Assembly: GCF_026210795.1 (NCBI RefSeq) | Contig: NC_089429.1 | Coordinates: forward strand, 124,001-188,000 | DNA from: Rhizophagus irregularis | Lineage: Eukaryota > Glomeromycota > Glomeromycetes > Glomerales > Glomeraceae | Direction of reading: 5' to 3' | DNA: 64,000 nt | Shown: positions 23,544 to 33,432 of the stretch, in pieces | How positions within the stretch are numbered: the stretch's first letter is position 1 | Layout: every line of letters starts with the position of its first letter | Notes under the pieces: generated by a model | Databases searched by the model: none | The model's input: the letters and a program-made list of their open reading frames with translations, nothing else | Told to the model about the DNA's origin: nothing | Translations under genes and position numbers: made by a program

Positions 23544-25281
23544 ATGTCCAATAAGAAAGATTTAGAGAAAGTAGACGAGCTATTGGGTAAGTTGATCGGC
23601 GGACAGCAGATATTAGGATATTACTAAAAACTAATGATTATCTAAATTAATAGCTTTTACCCAACAAGCCAAATATTTTTTTGAAAAAATTGCGAATATT
23701 ATACAAGGACAACAAGAACAGCAAAATAATGAACCCTACGGGGTGCCAGGTTCTTCACGGGCTGTTTCTTCACGGGCTGTTTCTTCACGGGCTGTTTCTT
23801 CACGGGGTTCTTCACAGGCTGGTTCTCAAGCAAGAACCAATTCTTATATCGTCAGATGAGGATATAACAATTAAAATGGAAAAAAGCGACACCGCTGTAA
23901 CTAGCGGTATTAGTGAAAAAGGTGAAGAAAGCGCTGTAACCAGCGCCACTAATGAAAAAGAAGATGTAAGCGCTGTAACCAGCGCTACTAATGAAAAATA
24001 CAGGGGTACTAAAAAGGCCGTCAAAAAAAAAAATACTAACGATGGCGACAAAAATTCCAGAAAAAGCCATCAGCGATAAAGCAAAGGGAAAAGCCCCAGT
24101 CCAATCAAGTTCAGACGATTCAAGTGATTCGGACAGCTCCTATAGTTCAAATAGTTCAAATACTCCCTTCTATTTGACGAAGAGTGATATGCCAAAAGAT
24201 CTAAAAGAAGCCTTAAGGGTAAATAAGGATATCTCAAATTAATTTTATATATATTTATTAACTGATATTGTTGATTTTATATAGAAGGAAGTTATTTGGA
24301 AGTATGATGCGTTACCAGAAGGGAGAAGGATTGATTTGGGTCAAACATTCACTAATCAGCGAAATCGCGTTATTAACGATATTATACCTAGTATAATGGA
24401 AAATATTAATAATAATATATTTCCTATTTCTAACGAAATTTTATATGATATAATTCACTCCCCTTCATCGTCATCGACGTGAAGAGCACCTTAAAAAGAA
24501 TCGGTCATCGTCAAGAAAAAAACTGCAAGAAAAAAGAAAACATTCCAATTCCAGACGCCACGACGTGAGTAAATAAAGTTTTGTACAGTGTATATATTTG
24601 CTTAATACTAACTTCTTATCTAATACAGAAAAGATTAAAAAGGGGAAGACTAATAAAACATTTACAGATGGTGAAAAATTCATTAGTCAAGAAATTTAAG
24701 GACGAAGACTTACAATTAATAATTGACAATAACGCTTACCATTCACCCGAGGAATCCGAGACTGATTGCGAAAACGGGAGAAGCAATATTATTGTCAAAG
24801 ATCTTAAGTGGAGATCTGACACAGTGAGTATTTCTTCCTGCTTTTATTATTTTTAATTTTACCATTTCTGACTATTTTTAATTTTACTAACTATTTCTAC
24901 CTATTTTTAATTTATTTACTAACTATTTCTAACTATTTCTAACTATTTCTAACTATTTTTAATTTTACCAACTATTTTAATTTTTTTAAGTTACGATTAT
25001 TTTTGCGTGAATATATTGACCGATTAAGAACTGAACAACCAAATAATAGAAAATTACGTGAGCGAGTTATGGGCAATTGTTTTTGTAATAATGAACCGGC
25101 GGCGCCTTTGTTGGCGCCACATTGGACTCGTTCTGGATATAAAGGAAAGTTAAAGATCGCAGTCACCCAGCAGCTGGACCAGCGTCAAGACCAGCAGTAT
25201 GACTTGATGAAATTTGCGGAAAGTGAAAAGTCCTTTAATGATGGATATGATGCTGGACGTTGGAGAAGGAGGAAGAAATGA
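23544..25281 (+). pseudogene. CACTA accessory gene, right copy (five exons, frameshifted)
   Basis: Exons 23544-23586, 23654-24218, 24285-24564, 24629-24823 and 24991-25281. The start MSNKKDLEKVDELL matches MGNKK of the left copy. A Gln-rich segment, four copies of SSRAV (15-bp repeats at about 23757-23815), an acidic Ser/Asp stretch, MPKDLKEALR, YDIIHS, YHSPEESETD, WRSDT and HWTRSGYKGKL follow. The last three introns match the left copy (exon lengths 280/279, 195/189). Breaks: frame changes near 23830 and in the A-run near 24025, and one extra C near 24457, where the left copy reads HQRHRHKR. Function unknown; see 16719-17960. Confidence 0.72.
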
Positions 25282-25299
25282 AGAGACTGTTTTATTAAC

Positions 25300-25490
25300 A
25301 AGTACTGACCAACCTTCCAACCAATCTTCCAACCAACCTTCTAACCAATCTTCCGACCAATCCTCTAACCAACAACCTTCCGATCAATTCTCCAACCAAC
25401 AACCTTCCGATCAATCCTCCAACCAACAACCTTCTGGCCAATCTTCCAACCAACCTTCTGGCCAACCTTCTGACCAACTTTCTGACGATG
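25300..25490. repeat. Short tandem repeats encoding Gln/Pro/Ser if translated
   Basis: Units of about 12-27 bp built on caaccttc(c/t)(a/g)accaa run from 25311 to 25485, directly after the stop of the accessory gene but in a different frame. In that frame they would encode PSNQ/PSDQ repeats ending DDDYLEMDD. It may be the displaced C-terminus of the gene or a 3' minisatellite. Confidence 0.6.
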
Positions 25491-25513
25491 ATTATCTTGA
25501 AATGGACGATTGA

Positions 25514-26141
25514 TGGTAGTGATTGTGGTGGTGTTGTGATGGTGGTGATTTCCTATATTTTGTATTCTATTTACCTATTTTTCACTAATAACCGATCCCC
25601 CCTCCCCTGCTTTTGCGAATTTTATGTATATTAATTAGTACATACAGTTAATTTTTTTTTTTTCTAAAAATACTTCCTTCAAATAATATTATTGTAATAT
25701 TTCTTTTTTCAATTATTTCTTTAATCATCCAACGATATTCTTTTTTATAAAAATCTTCGACTTTCTGCCTATTTTTTCTTTATTAAATATCATTCCTTGT
25801 ATATTCCCTTGTTTATTTTGTACACATTATTTCATCATGTATAGTCAAATGATAAATTTTCAGTGGTAATTAGAAGAATTATTAAATCTTTTAATACAAT
25901 TGGTGACAAAATTGTTTATTATTTAGAATAAATCATTTACTAGCTTATGCAATATAAAAGAATGTGGGTACATACATTTTTATTATGATTTCCATCATTG
26001 TTCAGTTTACTAGTAACAGTTAAAATAAGTCGGCCAGTAGTATCGAATTTTTATTCTTCGATAAGTCTTAGATCAGATAAAATCATAAAGCACATTTATT
26101 GAATGAGCATCAATCGGCTACATACAAATCATCTATTACAA
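25514..26141. other. Noncoding right arm of the CACTA element
   Basis: I see no gene or clear repeat here. It is very T-rich in the first half (25560-25800). Confidence 0.5.
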
Positions 26142-26382
26142 CTATTTGCAAAATAACGGACCAGCTAATTCGATTTTCGATTGCGTATGAATATTTCATA
26201 CGCAGTCATATACGCATAGTTAACTGCTAGAATTATTGTGATATAACTGCAGATGATTACATATGAAAAACTCAAAAAATGAGTTTGACGGTCTGGGCAG
26301 ATATTACCATGCGTATAACTGCGTATGAAAATTTCATACGCAGTCGAAAATGAATTAGGTGGTCCATTATTTTCGCAAATAG
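26142..26382. mobile_element. 241-bp foldback element with about 65-bp inverted repeats inside the CACTA element
   Basis: The left arm, ctatttgcaaaataacggaccagctaattcgattttcga..., pairs with the right arm, ...tcgaaaatgaattaggtggtccattattttcgcaaatag, and both contain gcgtatga.atttcatacgc palindromes. A third partial copy of the outer arm follows at 26388-26411. No target duplication is clear. Confidence 0.7.
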
Positions 26383-26404
26383 CTGTAAGTGGTCCGTTAT
26401 TTCG

Positions 26405-26764
26405 CAAATAGCTGTAATCTGTATCAATCGGACATATGCCTGATTGGTACCCGATTGACAATAATTCGACCTGCTGATAGCCGATTGATGACTGATGGTC
26501 AACAATATCCAATCGGCAACCAATCGGTCAACTTCCAATATAGATGACAGATGGCTGATTGTTTACCGATTGTTAAACTGGCACCAATCAGTCACCAATC
26601 GGCACCAATCGGTCATACAACTGATGTGTAGCCGATTGAAATAAATGCCTGATTGATGACCGGTTGGTATCTGAATGAATGAATCAGTAACAGATCAGCT
26701 ACCAATCAGGTACCAATCAGTTATATGACCGATTGATGATCGGTATATTATATTTCGACCTGTG
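26405..26764. repeat. Right subterminal repeats and terminus of the CACTA element
   Basis: CCGATTG/CAATCGG motifs recur in both orientations (26425-26457, 26472-26530, 26560-26640, 26690-26745), mirroring the left end. The element ends TTTCGACCTGTG at 26764. Confidence 0.85.
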
Positions 26765-27325
26765 CTACTTCTCCATCGGATAATCCTGCCCCTATGCTTC
26801 CTCAACATATTATTGATGAATTAAAGGCGCAGATTAAAGAGATCGCTACTACCCTTAAATCTCTTGACGAAACTGTTTCCTGGATGCAGGATACCATCAC
26901 GAATCATGATTATAGAATTTCTGAGCTTGAATCAATGATGAATTATGATTGCGGTAATCCCAGTGACTCAGATTTGTACCCACCTCATGACGATCAAGAA
27001 ACTCATTCCTATAATCATGGATGGGATGATACTCCAACCCAAGACACGAATTCTGGATTCAATCTTCCTCCCAATACCTCTTCTTCTCTTATGGACGTCT
27101 CTCCTAATGCTTCCTTCTCAGCCCTGGATCCTAGCTCCATCCTATCAAGACGACATGTCCCCTTACCTGTCTTCCGACCTACTAATACCACCCCTGATGC
27201 TAACGCTTCTCGTTTGCAATCAGAAATTTTTAATGTTACTACTACACAAAAGAATCTTTCTGCCCAACTTGGTTCGATTATGGAAAAGTTGGACTCCTTC
27301 TCTCCTTCAAAACCTTCCCCTTCCA

Positions 27326-30300
27326 ATGATTGAACACCGATTTATATCGGGTGCATCACAGGGATTTCACCCCCCTAATAGTGCGATACCTAATAATAAT
27401 AGTCCTAATACTCCCTCTTTTCCTTCTTTTTCTTCCCCTCTTATTAACTTTGGACAAATCAATGTTAATGGATTATGTTCCCCTGTTCGACAATTGCATT
27501 TGTTAAATTATTTTCTCCATTCTTCTTTTGGCGTTTTATCTTTAAATGATACTCGTCTTACTTCTTCTGGTGCTAGATTTATTTATCAAAATGAACATTC
27601 ACAACATAATTTTAAGTCCTATTGGGCTCCTTCCCCTTCTAATTCCCGACCTCATGATGGTGTAGGTCTTTTACTTCGCCACCCTTTACATAAACATGTT
27701 CAGAAGATTGATCCTTGGAAAGGTCGTTTATTAAAACTAGATCTTTTTTTTCATCAAACAAAAATTTCTATTATTTCTGTTTATATTCCTCCTTATCATT
27801 CTATTCATTATAAAGAACGTGATGCTATTTTTGCTCAACTTAATTTATGGCTTGATAAAGCCCGCTCCAATAACTATCACGTAGTCATCCTTGGCGATTT
27901 TAATGCAGATGAAATTTCACATTCACATCTTTCTCAACATCATTTAAAAATTTTACGATCACTTTCTTCTCGATATTTTACAGATCATCAATCCCATATC
28001 TCTTCAATTTCAGGTCCTAGTCCTACCTTTTATCATCAGAATGGTTCTTCAAGACTTGATTATATTTGGTCATCCCCTGGATTTCCTGCTCCTGGTCTTT
28101 TCTCTCAAGTTGAAACTTGTCCTAAGCTGAATGATAATCAATTTACTGATCATTGTGTACTTATAACGGCCTTTGACTTTAGCTCATGTTTCGCAATTTT
28201 ATCCAAAGCTCGATTAAAGCAGAAGAGCGAACAACGCACCATCTTTCTTTACAAAAACTTGAAAAATGACACTTGGAATAAATTTTCCAATGAAGTAAAC
28301 TCGCGTCTTGAGTTATACTTGACCACGCATCATCCTTCAATATCTTCAATTTCAGCTCTTTCATTGGACAAACTTTGGCACGCTCTTAAACGTTCTATTC
28401 TTGGTGGTGCCATTGATTCTCTACCATTCCAACACGTATCCAACACTCATCACCATAAATATTCTCCGGAACTTACTATGCTTATTGCTATCAACAAATT
28501 TTTGGATAGATTATTATTCAAATTGACCACTTCTAGGCCTAGTCGTCCTGCTCAAATTTCACAAATGATTAATTCTTTATCTACTCAATTAATCCTTCTT
28601 AAGTCTCTTTTGACAGATTATACTATACCTTCCTATAGTATAACACCGCTTCACACTTTTGTCAAATTTTTACGTTCACATAAAGCTCTGGTCTCAGCTT
28701 ATCTCTCCACGCAATTTCATCAACATCGTGTAGATTCTATTGAATATTTTACTGCTCTTCGAGATGAACATTTCTCTACATCTCCAAGCTCTTTTATTTC
28801 TTCAGCCCTATCAGTGGAACATCGCTCTATCATTCTTGATCGAGTCTTAGTTGTTATTGACTCCAAGCCTACATTACTTACTGATCCTTCCGACATCAAA
28901 CAAGCTGCTATTAAACACTTCCAATCGGTCGTTACTCCTCCTTTGGTCCAGTATTCTTCTACTGAATCATTTCCTCCGCGTTGGCAAAGAGCATATACTC
29001 CTCTTTCTGACTTTGATTCGTCCTTATATACTTCGGTTATGTCTCCTATTCTGACCGATGAATGGAAAAATACTATTAACTCTATGCCTAACAATAAAGC
29101 CTCTGGTCCTTCCAAGATCTCTTATGAGATGCTCAAACATTTAACTGGAGAAGCTTTTAATTTGTCCCTTGTACTAGCCAACGCTTGTCTCACTCATGGA
29201 GATATTCCTGCTGATTGGCGTGAAGCGCTTGTTTATCCCATACCAAAGCCTACTGAATTTGACGCCCAATTGAAGAATACGCGACCTATCACTTTATTGG
29301 AAACAGTACGTAAATGTGTGGTTAAGGTCGTTACTACTCGACTTTCAAAAATCCTAGCTGACAATCAAGTGCTTCAAGGTGGTAACTTTGCTGGATTGCC
29401 AGGCGGTTCTACTGACATTCCTATTAAGATGCTGGATGCCATTATTCATCAACGCCGTTTTGACAAATCTGATGACCAAGAATTATGGATTGTTTCTCAG
29501 GACATTTCTAAGGCCTTTGACTCAATTGATTTGAATATGCTTAGATTGGCTCTAATCCGTCTACATATACCTTCTTTGTTGATTAAATTTATCATTAATC
29601 TTTTTACTAGACGTAATAATAAAATTATTACCCATCATGGTGATACTTCTGGATACAGAGTTAGAATTGGTATTGACCAGGGTGAAATCATTTCTCCATT
29701 ATTATGGGTTATTTACTTGGATCCTTTGCTTACTACACTTAATCGAGAAACTCGTGATCCCTTTATCTTGAAATCTTCTGCATTATTGGATTATTCTCCA
29801 ATTGAATATGAACAACACAATCTTCCTGTTTCACATATTACATTTATGGATGATTCTACTTTAATTGCTTCATCCAAACGAGGAATTGAAGATCGCCTTT
29901 CCATTACTGCTGAATTTTATACTTTAAATAATACTCAAGCAAATTTAGCAAAATATATCCTTCTTTCTTCTGAACAATTTTCACAAACTATAGAGTTTGA
30001 TCTTTCTTTTTCTCCTTTAATTTTAAATCCTACCCTTACTTTAAAGGCGTTAGCCTTATCTACATCTTTTCGGTTTTTAGGTGTTTGGTTTAACCTTTCA
30101 GCTTCTTCTCGTTTCGTTCATAACCAAACTGTCTCCATGATCAAAGACATGGCCGCTCTACTCAGTTCTAAAAAACTTTTAGCACAACATGTAGCTTACC
30201 TTTATAACGTTGTCCTACTTCCGAGGCTAGAATTTCGCCTACAATCCACATTATTTGCTGAATCCACCATTAATCGCATGGTTTCTCCAATGCTTTCTCT

Positions 30301-33111
30301 TATTCGTCAGAAGGCTGGTTTGGCCTCAGTCACTCCTCTGTCTGCGCTTTTCACACTGTTGTCGTTCTCTATCCAACAAGCGTTCGGTCGATTTCTATCA
30401 TCTCATGTGGCTTCATGGCAAAGAATTTTTTCTCACCCTTCATATAAGCTTTTTGCTAATTATATGATTACATATCTCCAAGGATTTTTGGATTGTGATG
30501 CTTGTCCCTCTACTATTGATTTGGAACCATGGTCTCATACTTTTTCTTTACGAACACATTCTTTGTTCAATTCTTTATTGTTCTCTTCTCGATTGAATAT
30601 CACGTGGTCTTTATTGTTCCGACCTCTGAGGAAAGATTTACGTCCGGCGATTCCACTCCGGTCTATTTTACCAAAAGATTTATTTACTTCCATGAAAAAT
30701 GTTCGAAACAATTTTGGTACTCGTTTTCTTGCCCAACTGGTTTCTCCGTGTGGCTCTCGACTTCTCTCATGGAAAGATTTACGCTTTCTTAAACGAGTCT
30801 CGAACAAAGGATCTGTGCCTGCTTGGTTTACTTTTTTATTTAATCTTATTGTTATTTCTAATTCTTCTTCTTTTTTTGTTTTACCACAATTTAAGATTCC
30901 TATTTCTCATACAGTAGCTTCCATTTCTTTTATCGACGTTAGTCGAAATTATTGGTTTAACCCTCAATGGGCTATTTCTTTTAATCGTAATACTAACTCT
31001 TTTCTGGTTGGCCGTGTGATCACTACCTATCCTACTCCACGTAATGAAGCTCTTATTTCACATTGGATCGCGTCATCGGTTGATGACTTGCTTTCTGAAT
31101 TTACTGCATGCCAAGGTTGTGCCTCTGCTATTCCGCGATCCTCTACTTCTAAGACTTTGATTAAACGATGTCCCTTCGAAGGATGTTTTTCTTACGTTCC
31201 GTTATCAAGTTTGATCCGTTATCCTACGAAACCTCGTACTTATATACATGCGGATACTCGCTCAGTTTCACTTTCTGCCTCGTTAGGCTATGCCAAATCT
31301 CTTTTATTATTCCAGCTTTTTGCTCCGGTTCAACTACCTCCTATGACTGATCAAGTGTCTAGGACTTCCGATATCCAACTTCCTTCTTCGGTGTCTACAC
31401 TTTATATTGATGGTTCCTTCCTTTCTCCTCCTAGTCATCCGACATCCTCGATGGCCTACGCATGGACTGCTATAGATCCTGATAGATTTGTTTTGGAATC
31501 TCACTATAATATTATTTCTTCCATTTTTCCTTCTGCTTTACGTTCAGAAGTTTTTGCTTTATTACATGGATTAGGCTCCCTCCCTCGGAATTCTAAGATA
31601 ACTGTCGCCACTGATTGTGCTCAATTACTTTCTTTATGGTCTTTATATGTGGATGCTCCTTTTATTCCCAGAATGCTTAAAGAATCCAACCACCTTTTGT
31701 GGTTCTCCATACGCACTATTATGTTGCAAAAGAATCTGGATGTTACCTTGATCAAGGTCCCTGCTCATGCTGACGATCCTTTGAATAATCATGTGGATGC
31801 ATTAGCCAAAGCCGCTCATACTGACTCACAGCTTTCTTCTTGTCCACTATTGGATTCGATGGCTCCTTGCATTTTACAATTTAATTCCTTACCTGTGGAT
31901 AGAGCTTGGACTCGCACTCATGTAACTCGAGTTGACTCGAGTTGAACTCGCACTCGAGTCAGAAATTTCTTGACTCGAGTCAACCGAGATCACGTGGTTT
32001 ATAGTGCCGGCTGAACCTATTTGTAATTCCTGCCGGCACTATGACCATAACGGTCTAGGTAAAATTATGGATAAGTTTTTTAGCCCGCACTTTGACTCAA
32101 ATTAAGCTCGAGTCCTGGACTCCCGAGTACTCTTCAGTCAAAAAAATTCTTGATTCATTTTATCGAGGTTATTTCATCCATTCAGTCCAAAGCTCACCTG
32201 TGGATATGAATATCCGGAAATTTATTAGAGATATTTTTGACGCCAAAAGTCTTTTAACTCTTGCTGTATTACCAAGATTTAATTCCTATTCTTCAACTTC
32301 TGATATTGATTGGGCTTGTACCAAATTTTGTCTCAATAACAATAAGCAGTTTGCCTCTCATCGGAATGGCCGTTCTGAGTTTTGCGGTTTCCGTATCAAA
32401 TTACTTTTAGATATGCTTCCAACACTTACAACTCTTCAGCGACGAAAGCCTCATCTTTATGATCCAAGTTGGCTTTGTCCTCAATGTAACTCCTTTCCTG
32501 AGACCTTAGACCACTTGTGGACTTGTCCTTATATTTTACCAGAATTTAGCCCTTTAAATACTTTTAAAACACTTTTATTGGCTCTTCGGACTAATTATCT
32601 TGACAAGTTCTTTTCCGCGTCATCTTTAATACCTTTACCGGACTAATTCGCTGCTGAATTTATGTCTCTTGATTGTTGGAATTGTGACCCTCCTTCAATC
32701 TCTTGCCTAAGACTCGTACGAGGACTTATACCGACATCCCTTACAGAATTTCTTGGAACCTATTTTTCTCCACTTACCTTATGGTCTATCTTAGATACAC
32801 TGTTGCACAACTTTCATTTTGACCTTTATGTCCAAATCTGGTTGTGCCGTTCCATTTTCTTTCATCATTGGGAACTAGCCCAAGGCATTACAAAAAAAAT
32901 GAAATCATCAGCTCTTGGGCCTTCTTCTATTCTTTACCCTTCCTCTAACATTCCTCTTGACTCTTCGACACCTTCCCTGGCGACAGCTTCCTTGGATTCC
33001 TGGGTTTCTTGGGTTTCCTCTTCTATAATCCGTGGGGGATCTTGGATTTCACATTTGGATTTTTGGCGCCGCTTAACAGTTCAGCCTCTACTTAGGATTT
33101 CTTTTTGGTAA
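27326..33111 (+). pseudogene. LINE B ORF2 polyprotein (endonuclease-reverse transcriptase-RNase H), split by a MITE, one stop
   Basis: ATG 27326 overlaps the ORF1 stop. Without the MITE and one 11-bp duplication it has 1827 codons including the stop. APE endonuclease: INVNGL (about residue 45), GDFNAD (190), SRLDYIW (242), TDH (274). Reverse transcriptase: RPITLLE (about 653), AFDS, GEIISP and FMDD (about 840). RNase H: YIDGS (about 1360), SEVFALLHG (1407), TDCAQ (1429), HVDALAK (1489). A C-terminal zinc-knuckle CPQC...HLWTC lies near 1615. One TAA at 32644-32646 falls where LINE A has a Ser codon (TCT). The domains are otherwise complete, though the endonuclease has NDTR where most families have an Glu in QET. 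Confidence 0.9.
31902..32195. mobile_element. 294-bp MITE with 11-bp target duplication (Mutator-like?)
   Basis: ACCTGTGGATA at 31891-31901 is repeated at 32196-32206. The ends are short inverted repeats, GAGCTTGGACT and AGTCCAAAGCTC. Inside are several ACTCGAGT palindromes (31926-31982, 32106-32114) and an inverted pair tagtgccggc/gccggcacta (32001-32043). An 11-bp duplication fits Mutator-like elements; the assignment is inference. It interrupts the RNase H region end of LINE B ORF2. Confidence 0.8.
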
Positions 33112-33376
33112 CGGATTGGATCTTAGGACATGCTGGATAGTTGACTCACACTGGCCTTCGGGTAAAGTTGGGGTATGCGTATTCTGTAATAGTTTAGTTT
33201 TTCTTTACTTAATTTTATTTTGTTTAGATTTCTTTACTTGTATGAATCGTGAAGCTAGTTCTTTTTATTTTTTATGTTATTTTCTATATTTGATATTTGT
33301 AATATTGTTCGATTTGTTTGTTGTACTTTTCGTTTAAAATTAATAATAAAAGATAAAGTCATAAGACTGTTTGCTC
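33112..33376 (+). other. LINE B 3' UTR
   Basis: 265 bp from the ORF2 stop to the target duplication. The end, ttaataataaaagataaagtcataagactgtttgctc, is shared with LINE A. No poly-A tail. Confidence 0.8.
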
Positions 33377-33394
33377 ATAATCACCAAATATGGA
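33377..33394. repeat. 18-bp target site duplication, right of LINE B
   Basis: Identical to 11250-11267. It is followed by the last 36 bp of the TA-flanked element. Confidence 0.9.
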
Positions 33395-33432
33395 CTGTCC
33401 CAAATGTGTGACTATAAAGAGAGTTGACTGTA

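Larger units (their letters stand above)
12963..26764. mobile_element. 13.8-kb CACTA (EnSpm/Plavaka-like) DNA transposon inserted in LINE B ORF1
   Basis: The left end is CACAGGTCGAAAGATG and the reverse complement of the right end is CACAGGTCGAAATATAA. CTA is duplicated on both sides (12960-12962, 26765-26767), and removing 13,805 bp restores the LINE frame. CACTA elements have CACWR-type termini, 3-bp duplications, subterminal repeats and a Tnp2 transposase; all four are present. Cargo: an inverted pair of homologous accessory genes, the transposase and a coiled-coil gene. All but the coiled-coil gene have visible breaks. Much of the rest is tandem repeats. Confidence 0.9.
11408..27333 (+). 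pseudogene. LINE B ORF1 (RNA-binding protein), split by the 13.8-kb CACTA element
   Basis: Exonic parts are 11408-12962 and 26768-27333. Joining them (1555 + 566 nt) keeps the frame and gives 706 residues, so the only break is the insertion. In order: a Pro/Ser/Thr-rich N-terminus; an RRM-like fold with LFVTDIP (about residue 233) and YNGHIQF; a second RRM-like segment (VAILAGIP...YVYLNF); a Cys-rich knuckle LCHVCGCPGC (about 393); an RS/Asn-rich low-complexity stretch (about 430-500). After the insertion there is a predicted coiled coil starting LPQHIIDELKAQ. LINE ORF1 proteins bind element RNA. The stop TGA (27331-27333) overlaps the ORF2 start. Confidence 0.88.
11268..33376 (+). mobile_element. 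LINE B: near-intact non-LTR retrotransposon (I/Tad-like, with RNase H), about 8.0 kb without its insertions
   Basis: Flanked by an 18-bp target duplication. Without the CACTA element (13,802 bp plus 3-bp duplication) and the 294-bp MITE (plus 11-bp duplication), the LINE is about 7,999 bp: a 140-bp 5' leader, ORF1 (706 aa), ORF2 (1826 codons) and a 265-bp 3' UTR. The 3' end lacks poly-A and ends taaagtcataagactgtttgctc, which LINE A shares. Domain order (APE endonuclease, reverse transcriptase, RNase H, Cys-rich C-terminus) fits the I/Tad1 group; placement by domain order is inference. Only one nonsense codon (32644-32646) is seen besides the insertions, so it is young. Confidence 0.9.
10345..33430. 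mobile_element. TA-flanked Tc1/mariner/pogo-like non-autonomous element, copy 2, carrying LINE B
   Basis: It starts CAGTCAACTCCCTCTATAGTCAC and ends in the complement, GTGACTATAAAGAGAGTTGACTG, with TA on both sides (10343-10344, 33431-33432). The element proper is 10345-11267 plus 33395-33430, about 959 bp. The copy at 52933-54885 is about 960 bp once its own insertion is removed. It encodes no protein. The TA duplication and CAGTCAAC terminus point to the Tc1/mariner/pogo group. LINE B lies 36 bp from its right end. Confidence 0.85.

Noticed and set aside
25295-25477. Minus-strand frame rich in RRLVGRL repeats
   Set aside because: Antisense reading of the PSNQ/PSDQ tandem array.
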